A stretch of DNA of 64,000 nt from Variovorax sp. CF079 (GCF_900101545.1 NZ_FMZU01000017.1:62001-126000); one strand, 5' to 3'; counted from the stretch's first letter, positions 51,222 to 60,086 are shown. A program made the numbers and translations. The notes: generated from the letters alone by a model not told the origin.

Positions 51222-52982
51222 TCAGGCCGGCGCGCCGCGGCAAGAGGCCAGCGCATCGAGCGCGGGCTTGTAGCTCGGCGTCTTCACGTCCATCAGGCCC
51301 AGCACCGTGTGATAGAGGTTGTCGTGCGTGAGCGGCGTGTCGAGCCCCGCCTCCATGCATGAACGCGAGAGCTTGTCGCGCGCGCTCATGCCCTCGCCGA
51401 ACCACGCGACCATCGGTATGTGCTTCTGCACCTCGGGCGCAAAGCTGTAGGGCACGCCATGCAGGAACAGCCCGTACTCGCCCAGCGATTCGCCGTGATC
51501 GCTGAGATAGAGCAATGCGGGGTCGTAGCTCTTGGACTGTGCCTTCAGCCAGTCGATGGTCTTGCCGAGAAAGCGGTCGGTATAGGCAATCGAGTTGTCG
51601 AAGCCGTTGATCAGCTCGGCGTGGCTGCATTCGGCCAGCGCGTTGCTCTTGCACTCGGGCAGGAAGCGCTTGGCATCGGGCGAAGAGCGCTTGTAGTAGG
51701 CCGGGCCATGGCTGCCCATCTGGTGCATGACCAGCACCACGCCCTTGCCGCGGCGCTCGGCCGGCAAGGCGGCCAGGCGCGCATCCAGGCCATGGAGCAT
51801 GACGTCGTCGAGGCATTCGTCGCCTTCGCAAAGCGCGCTCTTCACGCTCGGGTCGACGGTTTCGAAGGCCGACGCGTGCGGCACGCGGTCGCAGACGCCC
51901 TTGCAGCCGCCGGCCTGGTTGTCGAGCCAGAACACCGCGAGGCCGGCGGCCTGCAGCACGTCCATCAGGTTCTCGTACTCGTCCTTGCGCGCCTCGAAGG
52001 CGGTCTTGCCCAGCGGCGAGAACATGCAGGGCACAGAGGCCAGCGTGTTGGTGCCGCAGGAATGAACGTCGCGCCAGCTCAACACCTTGTGCGCAGCGAG
52101 TGCCGGCGTGGTGTCGCGCGCATAGCCGTTCAGCGCAAAGTGGTCGGCCCGCGCCGTCTCGCCCACCATCAGCACGAAGAGCGGCGGCCGGGCCTGCGCC
52201 GCATAGCTGGCGCCCAGTGCCGCGCCGCCGGACACCGGGATCAGCTTGCGGCTGTGCTTGAACATCGGCCTGATGGCGACCGCGCTGGCCGAATAGATGC
52301 TGGCCAGCGGATTCATCATGTAGCGCAGGTGGACGTTGTTGCGCATCAGCGGCGCGAGCTCCCGGCCCATCGCCAGCGCACCGCCCACCGCCACGGCCAC
52401 CGCTGCGACGAGCAGCAGCGCATTGCGCCAGGCTTGCGAGACGAAGCGCATCGGGACGACCTGCACGCGCCACAGCGCCCAGGCAGGCAAGGCGGCGACC
52501 AGCAGCACGTGGAACAGCAGGCGCCAGCTCAGCAGGTCGTTCACCTCGTGGGCGTCGGTCTGCATCGCGTTGGCCAGCATGCTGGGGTCCATCACCACCC
52601 GGTAGCTCTGCATGTAGTGCTGGGCCACGGCGGCGACCACGACGACGGCGAACCAGACCGGCTTCATCCAGCGCGACCAGGCGGTGAAGGACAGCAGCGC
52701 GACGCTGCCGCAGACGATGAGCAGCGCCATCGCCGCGATCGACGGCAAGTACATGCTCGGCGCACCGCCGATGCGCGCCAGCTCGTTCCACAGCGGCCAA
52801 TTGGTGGCCAGCGCCAGGTAGAGGCTCAGCCAGAGGACCACGCTGCGCGCCGAGCGCGGCCGCGCGAGCCAGGCATCGATGTGCTGCCAGAGCGACGTGG
52901 ACGCCTCAGCGCCCTGCGCCGGCGTCGCGAGCGGCAGGTCATGCGCAGATGGGGGGAAGGAGCGAGCATTCGAAACAGGCAT
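51222..52982 (-). CDS. lipid A phosphoethanolamine transferase, EptA type
   Basis: 586 residues. Five N-terminal membrane helices (first ARSVVLWLSLYLALATNWPL; then MYLPSIAAMALLIVCGSVAL) anchor a periplasmic sulfatase-fold domain. Catalytic elements are FVLMVGETARADHFALNGYA, the nucleophile threonine in SCGTNTLASVPCMFSPL, VLVMHQMGSHGPAYYKR and YLSDHGESLGEYGLFLHGVP. It moves phosphoethanolamine from phosphatidylethanolamine to lipid A phosphates and lowers negative charge; such enzymes can reduce sensitivity to cationic peptides. It follows a PAP2 gene by 46 bp, divergent from a two-component system likely to control both. Confidence 0.92.
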   Translation of the reverse strand: MPVSNARSFPPSAHDLPLATPAQGAEASTSLWQHIDAWLARPRSARSVVLWLSLYLALATNWPLWNELARIGGAPSMYLPSIAAMALLIVCGSVALLSFTAWSRWMKPVWFAVVVVAAVAQHYMQSYRVVMDPSMLANAMQTDAHEVNDLLSWRLLFHVLLVAALPAWALWRVQVVPMRFVSQAWRNALLLVAAVAVAVGGALAMGRELAPLMRNNVHLRYMMNPLASIYSASAVAIRPMFKHSRKLIPVSGGAALGASYAAQARPPLFVLMVGETARADHFALNGYARDTTPALAAHKVLSWRDVHSCGTNTLASVPCMFSPLGKTAFEARKDEYENLMDVLQAAGLAVFWLDNQAGGCKGVCDRVPHASAFETVDPSVKSALCEGDECLDDVMLHGLDARLAALPAERRGKGVVLVMHQMGSHGPAYYKRSSPDAKRFLPECKSNALAECSHAELINGFDNSIAYTDRFLGKTIDWLKAQSKSYDPALLYLSDHGESLGEYGLFLHGVPYSFAPEVQKHIPMVAWFGEGMSARDKLSRSCMEAGLDTPLTHDNLYHTVLGLMDVKTPSYKPALDALASCRGAPA

Positions 52983-53004
52983 CCAGCGAGTCTGGAAAGC
53001 TGGA

Positions 53005-53021
53005 CTGAAAACTCACTGAAT
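53005..53021. promoter_or_regulatory. PmrA-like 11-bp-period repeat before the EptA-type gene
   Basis: CTGAAA-N5-CTGAAT: two CTGAA words 11 bp apart, 23 bp upstream of the start codon at 52982. This is the geometry of an OmpR-family response-regulator site. A matching pair occurs at 53762-53778. It suggests an internal promoter for the transferase. Confidence 0.5.
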
Positions 53022-53028
53022 GCGCAGC

Positions 53029-53736
53029 TCAGGATTCGTTCAGCTTCGGAAGGCCGGCCAGCCGCACAACCCCGGTCGGGCCCCGGTGCACGAAGGCATC
53101 GATCGCGAAGCCTACCGTCCAGCAGATCCACGCGGTCCAGAGCGTGTGGCTCATGTAGTGGGCGCCGCGCAGCTGCTGCACCAGCCCCAGCAGCAGCCCG
53201 GCAGCGAGCGCGCCGAAGAGCCATCTTCGCGCCACCGCGGGCGCGGCGCGGCGCCATGCGAACCAGCCGCCCGCATAGGCAAAGGCCGCAGACGCGTGGC
53301 CGGCCGGAAAGCAGCCGCCCGGGCCGCCGTCTTGCACGCCCCACGACCAGTGGGAGACGTAGTGCGCGACCCCGCCGAAGAGCTGGAGGTCCCAGGGACA
53401 GCTGGTATGGCTCGTAGTCTTGACCAGCGAGACGGCCAGCACGGAGGCCAGCACGGTGAATGCGAGCTGTGCTCTTTCGCGCATGCGCAGCAGGCGCAGG
53501 ATGCCGATGGGCCAGCGGATGCCGGCAAACAGCGCGAGCACCATCAGCCAGCTCAGGGACCGCGCGCCCTCGTGCACGACCTGGACCAGGAACCAGTCGC
53601 TGCGCCACGGAAAACCCATCGGCGTGCCCGCCATCGCCGCGAGCTTCAGGTCGAGGCCGGTGGCATCCCAGAGCAGGAGAAGAGCCAGTGTCAGAAGAAT
53701 CCAGGCGAGCGGACGAGCGGCAAGGGAACGGATCAT
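53029..53736 (-). CDS. PAP2-family membrane phosphatase
   Basis: 235 residues with about six membrane helices. The three PAP2 motifs are present: KTTSHTSCPWD (motif 1 region), PAGHASAAFAYAGGWFAW (motif 2 with the catalytic histidine) and RGAHYMSHTLWTAW (motif 3). Active site faces the periplasm. Family members dephosphorylate undecaprenyl diphosphate, phosphatidic acid or lipid A. Next to an EptA-type transferase and a two-component system, action on lipid A or on the diacylglycerol cycle arising from phosphoethanolamine transfer is likely. First gene of the pair, divergent from the response regulator. Confidence 0.88.
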   Translation of the reverse strand: MIRSLAARPLAWILLTLALLLLWDATGLDLKLAAMAGTPMGFPWRSDWFLVQVVHEGARSLSWLMVLALFAGIRWPIGILRLLRMRERAQLAFTVLASVLAVSLVKTTSHTSCPWDLQLFGGVAHYVSHWSWGVQDGGPGGCFPAGHASAAFAYAGGWFAWRRAAPAVARRWLFGALAAGLLLGLVQQLRGAHYMSHTLWTAWICWTVGFAIDAFVHRGPTGVVRLAGLPKLNES

Positions 53737-53761
53737 GCGCGGCCAAGCTTAGGGTCCGCGC

Positions 53762-53778
53762 CTGAACTGAATCTGAAG
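53762..53778. promoter_or_regulatory. PmrA-like 11-bp-period repeat in the PAP2/response-regulator gap
   Basis: CTGAAC at 53762 and CTGAAG at 53773, start to start 11 bp, with a third copy CTGAAT at 53767 between them. It lies in the 89-bp divergent gap, 48 bp before the response regulator GTG. TAGACT at 53791-53796 may be the -10 of that gene. Confidence 0.5.
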
Positions 53779-53825
53779 CGACGGCCGCACTAGACTCCCC
53801 TCTTTTGAGATAAGAGCGAGGCGAC

Positions 53826-54503
53826 GTGCGCATATTGCTGGTCGAAGACGATGCCGCCCTGGCGGGCGCGGTCTGCAGCTACCTGATGGCCAAGGCCTTC
53901 GTGGTCGACGTGGCGCCCGGCCTCGCGGACGCGCGCGCCGCGCTGGCGGCTGTGCAGTACGCGGCCGTGTTGCTCGACCTGCACCTGAGCGACGGCGACG
54001 GGCTCTCGCTGCTGCCGGACGTGCGGGCGCTGCGCGAGCGCCCGATCGTGATCGTGCTCACCGCCCGCGACCAGGTGACCGACCGCATCCGCGGCCTCGA
54101 CGCCGGTGCCGACGACTACCTTATCAAGCCCTACGACCCCGCGGAGCTGCTGGCGCGCTTGCGGGCCGTCGAGCGGCGGCGCAGCACCACCAGCTCGCCC
54201 GTGCTGAAGCTCGGCACGCTCGAGATCGACCTGGCGCGCGACCTGGTGCGCAAGAACGGTCTTCCGATCACGCTGACGCAAAAAGAGTGGGCGCTGCTGC
54301 GCGTGATGGCGACGCGGCCCGAACGCATCCACACGCGCGAGAACCTGGCCGACGCGCTCTACGGCTTCGGGGACGAGGCCGACAGCAACACGCTGGAAGT
54401 GTTCATCAGCCGCCTCCGGCGCAAGCTCGGCCGCAGCCACATCCAGACCCTGCGCGGCCTGGGCTACCGGCTTTCCTTCTCGCCCGAAGACGACGACGAA
54501 TGA
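53826..54503 (+). CDS. OmpR-family response regulator, PmrA/QseB-like
   Basis: 225 residues from a GTG at 53826. Receiver domain with the acidic pair D8/D9, phosphoacceptor D51 (VLLDLHLSDGDG), T79 and K101 (DDYLIKPYDPAELLARLRAV). Winged-helix output domain: ITLTQKEWALLRVMATRPER, RENLADALYGFGDEADSNTL, then EVFISRLRRKLGRSHIQTLR. It overlaps the sensor kinase gene by 4 bp. Divergent from the PAP2-EptA pair; I infer these are its main targets, and that it also controls itself. Confidence 0.92.
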   Translation: MRILLVEDDAALAGAVCSYLMAKAFVVDVAPGLADARAALAAVQYAAVLLDLHLSDGDGLSLLPDVRALRERPIVIVLTARDQVTDRIRGLDAGADDYLIKPYDPAELLARLRAVERRRSTTSSPVLKLGTLEIDLARDLVRKNGLPITLTQKEWALLRVMATRPERIHTRENLADALYGFGDEADSNTLEVFISRLRRKLGRSHIQTLRGLGYRLSFSPEDDDE

Positions 54504-55867
54504 AGCTGAACTTCCTGCAGCAGGCGGGCGCGGAGCTCGGCACGCGCGATTCGCTCGCCGGCCGGCTGACCCGCACCCTCATCGTCTGGGTCGGCGGCGT
54601 CTGGCTTCTGTGCGTGCTGGGCGTGGTCTGGTATGTGGACCGCGAGATCAACCACAACTTCGACAGCGAACTGGTGGAAGTCTCGCACCGCATGTTCGAC
54701 ATGGCGGTGCGCGAGCTCGACAAGCTCCGAAGCGAGCGCGGCGAGACGCGCACGCCGCTGATCGCGCCGCCGCAGCTGTTTCCGACCGATGCGGTGCTGT
54801 ACCAGGTGGTCGACCTGCACGAGCGCGTACTGCTGCGCTCCGCCGAGTCGCCGTCCAACGCCTTCGACGTTCCGCTGGCGGCCGGCTTTGCCAATGCCGA
54901 GGCCTGGCGGATCTACACCGTGCGGCATCCCTCGCGCGATCTCTTCTTCCAGGTCGCCGACCCGCTGGACGAGCGCCGCACCGCGCTCAACCGCACCCTG
55001 TTCGGCCTGATCGTGCCGCTGTTCGCCGTGCTGCCGCTCCTGGCGCTGGTGCTGCGCAACGTGGCGCGCACCGAGCTGCGCGCGCTGCAGCAGCTCGCCG
55101 GCGAGATCGCGCAGCGCAGCGGCACCGACCTGCGCCCAATCGGGCTCCCCGGCCTGCCGCAGGAGCTGCGCACGGTCGGCGACCATGTCAACCGCCTGCT
55201 CGAGCGCCTCTCGCAGGCGCTCGATGTCGAGCGCGCGCTGGCCGCGAATGCGGCGCACGAGCTGCGCACGCCGCTTGCGGCGGCGCGGCTGCGGCTGCAG
55301 ACCGCACTCGAGCACGAACTGCGGCGCGACGATGTCGAGGCCGCGCTCGATGCGCTGCAGATGCTCGGCCACCGCACCGAGAAGCTGCTGCAACTTTCCA
55401 GGGCCGAATCGGCCGCCTCGCTGACGCGCACGAAGACCGACCTGGTCCAGCTGGCCGGCACGGTGGCGCAGGAGTTCTGGCAGGACCCGCGCGTGAACGA
55501 GCGCCTGTCGCTCAAGGTGCCGGACACCGAGCCGCCGGTCGCGCTCGGCGACGTCGACGCGCTGGCGATCGCGCTGCGCAACCTGGTGGAGAACGCGCTG
55601 CGCTACGGCCGCGGCCGCGTCGTGATCGAGGTGATGCAGCCCTGCACGCTGGCCGTGCGCGACTTCGGCCCGGGCGTCGGCGAGGTCGAGCTGCGCACGC
55701 TGCAGCAGCGCCACGTGCGCCACAGCTCCAATCGTGCGGGCTACGGGCTGGGGCTGTCGATCGTCGGCACCATCGTCGAGAAGCATGGGGCACGGCTCGA
55801 ACTGATGTCGCCGCCGCCGGGGGCGGCGACAGGCTTCGAGGCGCGCATCGTGTTGAGTCCGGCATGA
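54500..55867 (+). CDS. sensor histidine kinase, PmrB/QseC-like
   Basis: 455 residues from the ATG at 54500. Helix 1 at about 26-46 (LIVWVGGVWLLCVLGVVWYV), a periplasmic sensor region of some 120 residues, helix 2 at about 167-187 (FGLIVPLFAVLPLLALVL), then a HAMP-like linker. The H-box ANAAHELRTPLAAARL carries H253. ATP-binding boxes follow: N-box IALRNLVENALRYGRG, G1 VRDFGPGVGEV and G2 GYGLGLSIVGTIVEKHG. Partner of the preceding response regulator. The signal is unknown; relatives detect metal ions, acidic pH or cationic peptides. Confidence 0.92.
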   Translation: MKLNFLQQAGAELGTRDSLAGRLTRTLIVWVGGVWLLCVLGVVWYVDREINHNFDSELVEVSHRMFDMAVRELDKLRSERGETRTPLIAPPQLFPTDAVLYQVVDLHERVLLRSAESPSNAFDVPLAAGFANAEAWRIYTVRHPSRDLFFQVADPLDERRTALNRTLFGLIVPLFAVLPLLALVLRNVARTELRALQQLAGEIAQRSGTDLRPIGLPGLPQELRTVGDHVNRLLERLSQALDVERALAANAAHELRTPLAAARLRLQTALEHELRRDDVEAALDALQMLGHRTEKLLQLSRAESAASLTRTKTDLVQLAGTVAQEFWQDPRVNERLSLKVPDTEPPVALGDVDALAIALRNLVENALRYGRGRVVIEVMQPCTLAVRDFGPGVGEVELRTLQQRHVRHSSNRAGYGLGLSIVGTIVEKHGARLELMSPPPGAATGFEARIVLSPA

Positions 55868-56010
55868 TGGGCTGAAGGAGCCAGGGCTGACGACGAGTAG
55901 GACACCTCCCGCTTGCTCTATGGCGCATGGCTGAATTGCGCAGCGAGCACGCGCATGCAGAATATGTTCACGGACTCGGCAACACCCATCGCGGCACTCC
56001 GAGACTGCGA

Positions 56011-56054
56011 AAGGCCCTCCTGCGCGAACGAAAGTTGGCGGAGGGCCTTTTGTT
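56011..56054. terminator. intrinsic terminator between histidine kinase and thioesterase genes
   Basis: AAGGCCCTCC (56011-56020) pairs perfectly with GGAGGGCCTT (56040-56049) around a 19-base loop and is followed by TTTTGTT on the plus strand. It stands 144 bp after the kinase stop and just before the end of the convergent thioesterase gene, so it can serve both. Confidence 0.7.
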
Positions 56055-56059
56055 GCTCC

Positions 56060-56479
56060 CTAGCTGACGATCGAGCGCAGCCAGTCCGGCAGCGGCAGCG
56101 CCTTCTGCTTCGGAAAGTCGACCCACATCGTGGTCGCGCCGCCGGCCGCGCAGATCACCTCGGGCGCATCGGTCCGGGCCATGGTGGCCCAGCTCTCGAA
56201 GGTGGTGCGGCCCGGGTCGCTCACGTACATCTTGACCAGCACGTCGCCCGGGTATTCGAGCTGCTTGTAGAAGTTGCAGAAGGCATTGACGATCACCATG
56301 CCCTGCCCGTCCGGTGCGGGCTCGGCGCCCAGCGAGTGGAACCAGTCGATGCGCGCCGTCTCGAGGTAGCGGAAGTAGCTGGCATTATTGAGATGGCCCA
56401 TCGCGTCCATGTCGCCCCAGCGGATCGGGATCGTCATTTCGTAGACGAGCTTCTTGATTTCGGGAATTTCGATTCTCAT
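56060..56479 (-). CDS. hotdog-fold acyl-CoA thioesterase (4HBT type)
   Basis: 139 residues from the ATG at 56479. The 4-hydroxybenzoyl-CoA thioesterase-like motif is IRWGDMDAMGHLNNASYFRY, with the catalytic aspartate in WGDMDAMGH. LETARIDWFHSLG and VIVNAFCNFYKQLEYPGDVL follow as usual. It hydrolyses an acyl-CoA; the chain type is unknown. Third gene of a run with an SDR and an EamA transporter, overlapping the transporter gene by ATGA. Ends just before a terminator hairpin. Confidence 0.88.
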   Translation of the reverse strand: MRIEIPEIKKLVYEMTIPIRWGDMDAMGHLNNASYFRYLETARIDWFHSLGAEPAPDGQGMVIVNAFCNFYKQLEYPGDVLVKMYVSDPGRTTFESWATMARTDAPEVICAAGGATTMWVDFPKQKALPLPDWLRSIVS

Positions 56480-57378
56480 CGGTGTGCCTTGATGGATGCG
56501 AGGATGCCGAGGACGAACAGCAACGCGGCCGTCAGCTCGATGGCATGCGGCCAGCGCCCGTCCCACAAAAAAGAATAAAGCAAGGCGAACAAGGTCTCGC
56601 TCACGATCAGCTGACCACACAAGCTCGCGGAAAGCCGCTGGCTCGCGACGTTCCAGAGCACCGTCGCCAGCCACGAAGACCCGAGGCCGCCGGCCAGCGC
56701 AAGCAGCACGAACAGCTTGCCCTCGGGCTGTGTGCGCAACGTGGCCATGTCGGAGCCCGCGACCAGCCACAGCACGAAGGCACCAAGGCCGGTCGCGATG
56801 CCGAGCCAGTTGGCCCAGTCGGCCGCGTGCACCTCGGGATGCCGCTTGAGCCAGGCCGCGTTCAGGAGGCCGAAAGCCGTCCAGCTCGCCATCGCGAGCA
56901 GCGCCAGCACCAGGCCCCAGCCGAAGTGCGCACCGCTCGCGCCGCCTTCCGGCCAGGCACTCGCGACCATCAGCGCGATGCCCGCGGCCGTGAGAGCCAG
57001 TCCCGGCACCAGGGCCTGCAGCGCCAAGCCGGCCGGACGGCCCAGCAACATCATCCAGACCGGAACGGTGCCGATGATCAGGCTCGGCACCTCGGTGCCC
57101 GCGGCCACGATCGAGAAGGCCAGCAGCAGGTAGTAGCCGGTGAAGCCGAGTCCGCTGAGGCCGAGCACGGTGAGCGCCTGGCGCGCGCGGGGCCAGCGCC
57201 GCTCGGGCGGCCGCCACCAGACCGCCAGCCCCGCGACCGCGCCGAAGACGATGAAGCGCGCGGCCGTGATGTCCACCATGCCGAAATGCCCCACCATGCG
57301 CGGCGCCACGAACACCAGCCCCCAGAGCGCACCCGCGGCCAGACCGGCCGCGATGCCGATGAGCGCGCGCGGACTCAG
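56476..57378 (-). CDS. EamA/DMT-family transporter, probable CTG start
   Basis: 300 residues with ten predicted membrane helices in two EamA repeats (first helix IGIAAGLAAGALWGLVFVAP; second repeat from LVLALLAMASWTAFGLLNAA). I place the start at a CTG at 57378, which overlaps the SDR stop as CTGA, since no ATG, GTG or TTG lies between that point and the first helix. The first ATG would remove helix 1. Members export or import amino acids, metabolites or sugars; substrate unknown. Second of three genes in the SDR-transporter-thioesterase run. Confidence 0.8.
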   Translation of the reverse strand: MSPRALIGIAAGLAAGALWGLVFVAPRMVGHFGMVDITAARFIVFGAVAGLAVWWRPPERRWPRARQALTVLGLSGLGFTGYYLLLAFSIVAAGTEVPSLIIGTVPVWMMLLGRPAGLALQALVPGLALTAAGIALMVASAWPEGGASGAHFGWGLVLALLAMASWTAFGLLNAAWLKRHPEVHAADWANWLGIATGLGAFVLWLVAGSDMATLRTQPEGKLFVLLALAGGLGSSWLATVLWNVASQRLSASLCGQLIVSETLFALLYSFLWDGRWPHAIELTAALLFVLGILASIKAHR

Positions 57379-58157
57379 AGCGCGAATCCGTCGTCGGCCG
57401 CGATCACCGCGCCATTGACGAAATGGCTCTGGCCGCTGGCCAGCAGCACGATCAGTCCGTCCAGGTCTTCGGGCTTGCCCACGCGCTTGCGCGGCAGCAT
57501 GCCCACCAGCTTCTGGCCGTCGTCGGAGGCGAAGTGCTCTTCGTTGAGGTCGGTCGTGATGTAGCCCGGGCACAGCGCGTTGACGTTGATGCCGAAGCGG
57601 CCCCATTCGAGCGCCATCGCCTTGGTCATCTGCACCACCGCCGCCTTGCTCATGCAATAGACACCGATCTTCGGCAGCACCTTCAAAGCAGCCACCGAAG
57701 CGATGTTGATGATGCGCCCGCCGATGTAGGTGCCGGGCGCCGCACCCTTGGCGCGCGCCAGCATGCGTTTGCCGACTTCCTGGGCAACGAAGAAAGAGCC
57801 CTTGACGTTGGCGTCGAAGATGAAGTCGTAGTCCTCGGCCTTCACCTCTTCGAGGCGCTGCGTGGTGCTCACGCCCGAGTTGTTGACCAGGATGTCGATC
57901 GGCCCGACCTCCGTCTCGGCGCGTGCCACCGCGGCCTTGATGCTGTCGATGCTTGTCACGTCGAGCTCGACCACGTGGGCGTCGCCGCCCTCGCCCTCGA
58001 TGCGCGCGCGCAGTTCCTTGAGCTTGTCGGTGTGACGGCTGGCCAATACCACTGCGGCGCCCGCGCGCGCCAGCGTCTTGGCGAACTGCGCGCCGAGACC
58101 GCTCGACGCACCCGTGACGAAGGCCACGCGGCCCGAAAGATCGATGCTGTAAGCCAT
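57375..58157 (-). CDS. short-chain dehydrogenase/reductase
   Basis: 260 residues. Classical SDR: NAD(P)-binding FVTGASSGLGAQFAKTLARA, the NNSG tetrad in DILVNNSGVSTTQ, and the catalytic Tyr/Lys in GVYCMSKAAVVQMTKAMALE, with Ser in INIASVAALKVLPK. The arginine-bearing LASRHTDKLKELRARIEGEG after the first beta-alpha-beta unit suggests NADP. Reduces or oxidises an unknown hydroxyl or keto substrate, perhaps a 3-oxoacyl thioester given the thioesterase partner. First gene of the operon; divergent from ETF-QO over 121 bp. Confidence 0.9.
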   Translation of the reverse strand: MAYSIDLSGRVAFVTGASSGLGAQFAKTLARAGAAVVLASRHTDKLKELRARIEGEGGDAHVVELDVTSIDSIKAAVARAETEVGPIDILVNNSGVSTTQRLEEVKAEDYDFIFDANVKGSFFVAQEVGKRMLARAKGAAPGTYIGGRIINIASVAALKVLPKIGVYCMSKAAVVQMTKAMALEWGRFGINVNALCPGYITTDLNEEHFASDDGQKLVGMLPRKRVGKPEDLDGLIVLLASGQSHFVNGAVIAADDGFAL

Positions 58158-58278
58158 GGGGAAAGTCCTGTTGGAGTCGCCGATGCGACGGGCCTAAAGC
58201 CGCTCCGGGCGCCGCATAAAATGGCCCGGCCCCTTCGCGGTGCCTCGCACCTTCAAATCATTATCGACGAGACCCCAC

Positions 58279-59973
58279 ATGACGCATGACGAAATACTTG
58301 CCCGGTTCGGCCCCCGCGAAGCGATGGAATACGACGTGGTCGTGGTCGGCGCCGGTCCTGCCGGCCTCGCCACCGCCATCCACCTGAAGCAGCTGGCCGC
58401 CTCGCACCACAAGGAGATCTCGGTCGTGGTGCTCGAGAAGGGCTCGGAGCCCGGCGCCCACATCCTGTCAGGCGCGATCATGGATCCGCGCGCGCTCTAC
58501 GAACTGCTGCCCGACTGGGAGGAGCTCGGCGCGCCGCTCAACCAGCCGGTCACGCGGGACACCTTCCTGATGCTCTCCGAAACCGGCGCCACGCGCACGC
58601 CCGACTTCCTCTTGCCCAAGGTCTTCCACAACGAAGGCAACTACATCGTGAGCCTGGGCAACGTGGTGCGCTGGCTCGCGCAGCAGGCCGAGGGCCTGGG
58701 CGTCGAGATCTTCGCCGGCTTTCCGGCGGCCGAGGTGCTCTACACCGAAGACGGCAAGGTGCGCGGCGTGGCCACCGGCAACATGGGTATCGGCAAAGAT
58801 GGCGAGCCGACCGAGAATTTCCAGCTCGGCATGGAGCTGCATGCCAAGTACACGGTGTTCGCCGAAGGCGCGCGCGGCCACCTGGGCCGCCAGTTGATCG
58901 CCAAGTACAAGCTCGATGCCGGCAAGGATCCGCAGAGCTACGGCATCGGCATCAAGGAGCTGTGGGAGATCGACCCCGCGCGCCACGAGCCCGGCCTGGC
59001 CGTGCACACCGCGGGCTGGCCGCTGCCGCCAGACACCTACGGCGGCTCCTTCGTCTACCACGCCGAGAACAACCAGCTGATCATCGGCTACGTGGTCGGC
59101 CTCGACTACCAGAACCCGCACCTGAGCCCCTTCGAGGAGTTCCAGCGCTTCAAGACGCATCCCAACATCCGCTGGTACTTCGAAGGCCAGGACAAGGGCC
59201 TGAAGGCGCCCAAGCGTTTGAGCTACGGCGCGCGCGCCATCACCGCGGGCGGCCTGCTCTCGCTGCCCAAGACGGTGTTCCCGGGCGGCGTGCTGGTGGG
59301 CTGCGACGCCGGCTACCTCAACGCGAGCCGCATCAAGGGCAGCCATGCCGCGATCAAGACCGGCATGCTCGCGGCCGAGGCCGCCTACAACGCCGTGGTG
59401 GCCGGCCGCCAGCACGACGAGCTCACGGCCTACCCGGCCGCCTTCGAGAAGAGCTGGCTGCACAAGGAGCTCCACAAGGCGCGCAACTTCAAGCAGTGGT
59501 TCAAGAAGGGCCTGACGGTGGGCACGTTGATGACCGGCATCGAGCAGTATGTGCTGCGCGGCCACATCCCGTGGACCATCCACCGCCACCAGGCCGACCA
59601 CGAGCGCCTCAAGAAGGCCTCGGCCTGCAAGAAGATCGCCTATCCCAAGCCGGACGGCAAGCTCACCTTCGACCGGCTCTCGTCGGTGTTCATCAGCAAC
59701 ACCAACCACGAGGAGAACCAGCCCGCCCACCTGACGCTGAAGAACGCCGCAGTGCCGACCGAGATCAACCTGCCCGAGTACGACGGTCCCGAAAGCCGCT
59801 ATTGCCCGGCCGGCGTCTACGAGTTCGTGGAGGGCGAGAACGGCAAGCCGCGCCTGCAGATCAACGCGCAGAACTGCGTGCACTGCAAGACCTGCGACAT
59901 CAAGGACCCGACGCAGAACATCGTCTGGGTCACGCCCGAGGGCGGCGGCGGGCCGAACTACGTCGGCATGTAG
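58279..59973 (+). CDS. electron transfer flavoprotein-ubiquinone oxidoreductase
   Basis: 564 residues from the ATG at 58279. FAD-binding motif VVVVGAGPAGLATAIHLKQL, the membrane-facing ubiquinone region around GVLVGCDAGYLNASRIKGSH, and a C-terminal [4Fe-4S] cluster domain with CPAGVYEF and NCVHCKTCDIKDPTQNIVWV. It takes electrons from ETF, reduced by acyl-CoA dehydrogenases, and passes them to ubiquinone at the inner membrane. It therefore serves the isobutyryl-CoA dehydrogenase encoded at 14793-15947. A strong terminator begins inside its last codons. Confidence 0.95.
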   Translation: MTHDEILARFGPREAMEYDVVVVGAGPAGLATAIHLKQLAASHHKEISVVVLEKGSEPGAHILSGAIMDPRALYELLPDWEELGAPLNQPVTRDTFLMLSETGATRTPDFLLPKVFHNEGNYIVSLGNVVRWLAQQAEGLGVEIFAGFPAAEVLYTEDGKVRGVATGNMGIGKDGEPTENFQLGMELHAKYTVFAEGARGHLGRQLIAKYKLDAGKDPQSYGIGIKELWEIDPARHEPGLAVHTAGWPLPPDTYGGSFVYHAENNQLIIGYVVGLDYQNPHLSPFEEFQRFKTHPNIRWYFEGQDKGLKAPKRLSYGARAITAGGLLSLPKTVFPGGVLVGCDAGYLNASRIKGSHAAIKTGMLAAEAAYNAVVAGRQHDELTAYPAAFEKSWLHKELHKARNFKQWFKKGLTVGTLMTGIEQYVLRGHIPWTIHRHQADHERLKKASACKKIAYPKPDGKLTFDRLSSVFISNTNHEENQPAHLTLKNAAVPTEINLPEYDGPESRYCPAGVYEFVEGENGKPRLQINAQNCVHCKTCDIKDPTQNIVWVTPEGGGGPNYVGM

Positions 59974-59990
59974 CAGCCGGCGATTTTTTT
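59961..59990 (+). terminator. intrinsic terminator overlapping the ETF-QO stop codon
   Basis: CGTCGGC (59961-59967) pairs with GCCGGCG (59976-59982), one G-U pair, around an 8-base loop that contains the TAG stop (59971-59973). ATTTTTTT follows. The last codons thus form the left stem of the terminator. Confidence 0.8.
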
Positions 59991-60086
59991 CGGACGCCGG
60001 TGCGTCCGATTCGCGAGCGGTGACGTAAGTGGGTGCAGGACAGCAATTGCGCTGTCCGCCAACCTCACCCCAAGGACCTCGACGTC

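Noticed and set aside
59991..60008. CGGACGC-CGGT-GCGTCCG hairpin after ETF-QO.
   Set aside because: The T-run precedes it rather than follows on the plus strand. The terminator is the hairpin immediately before that run.
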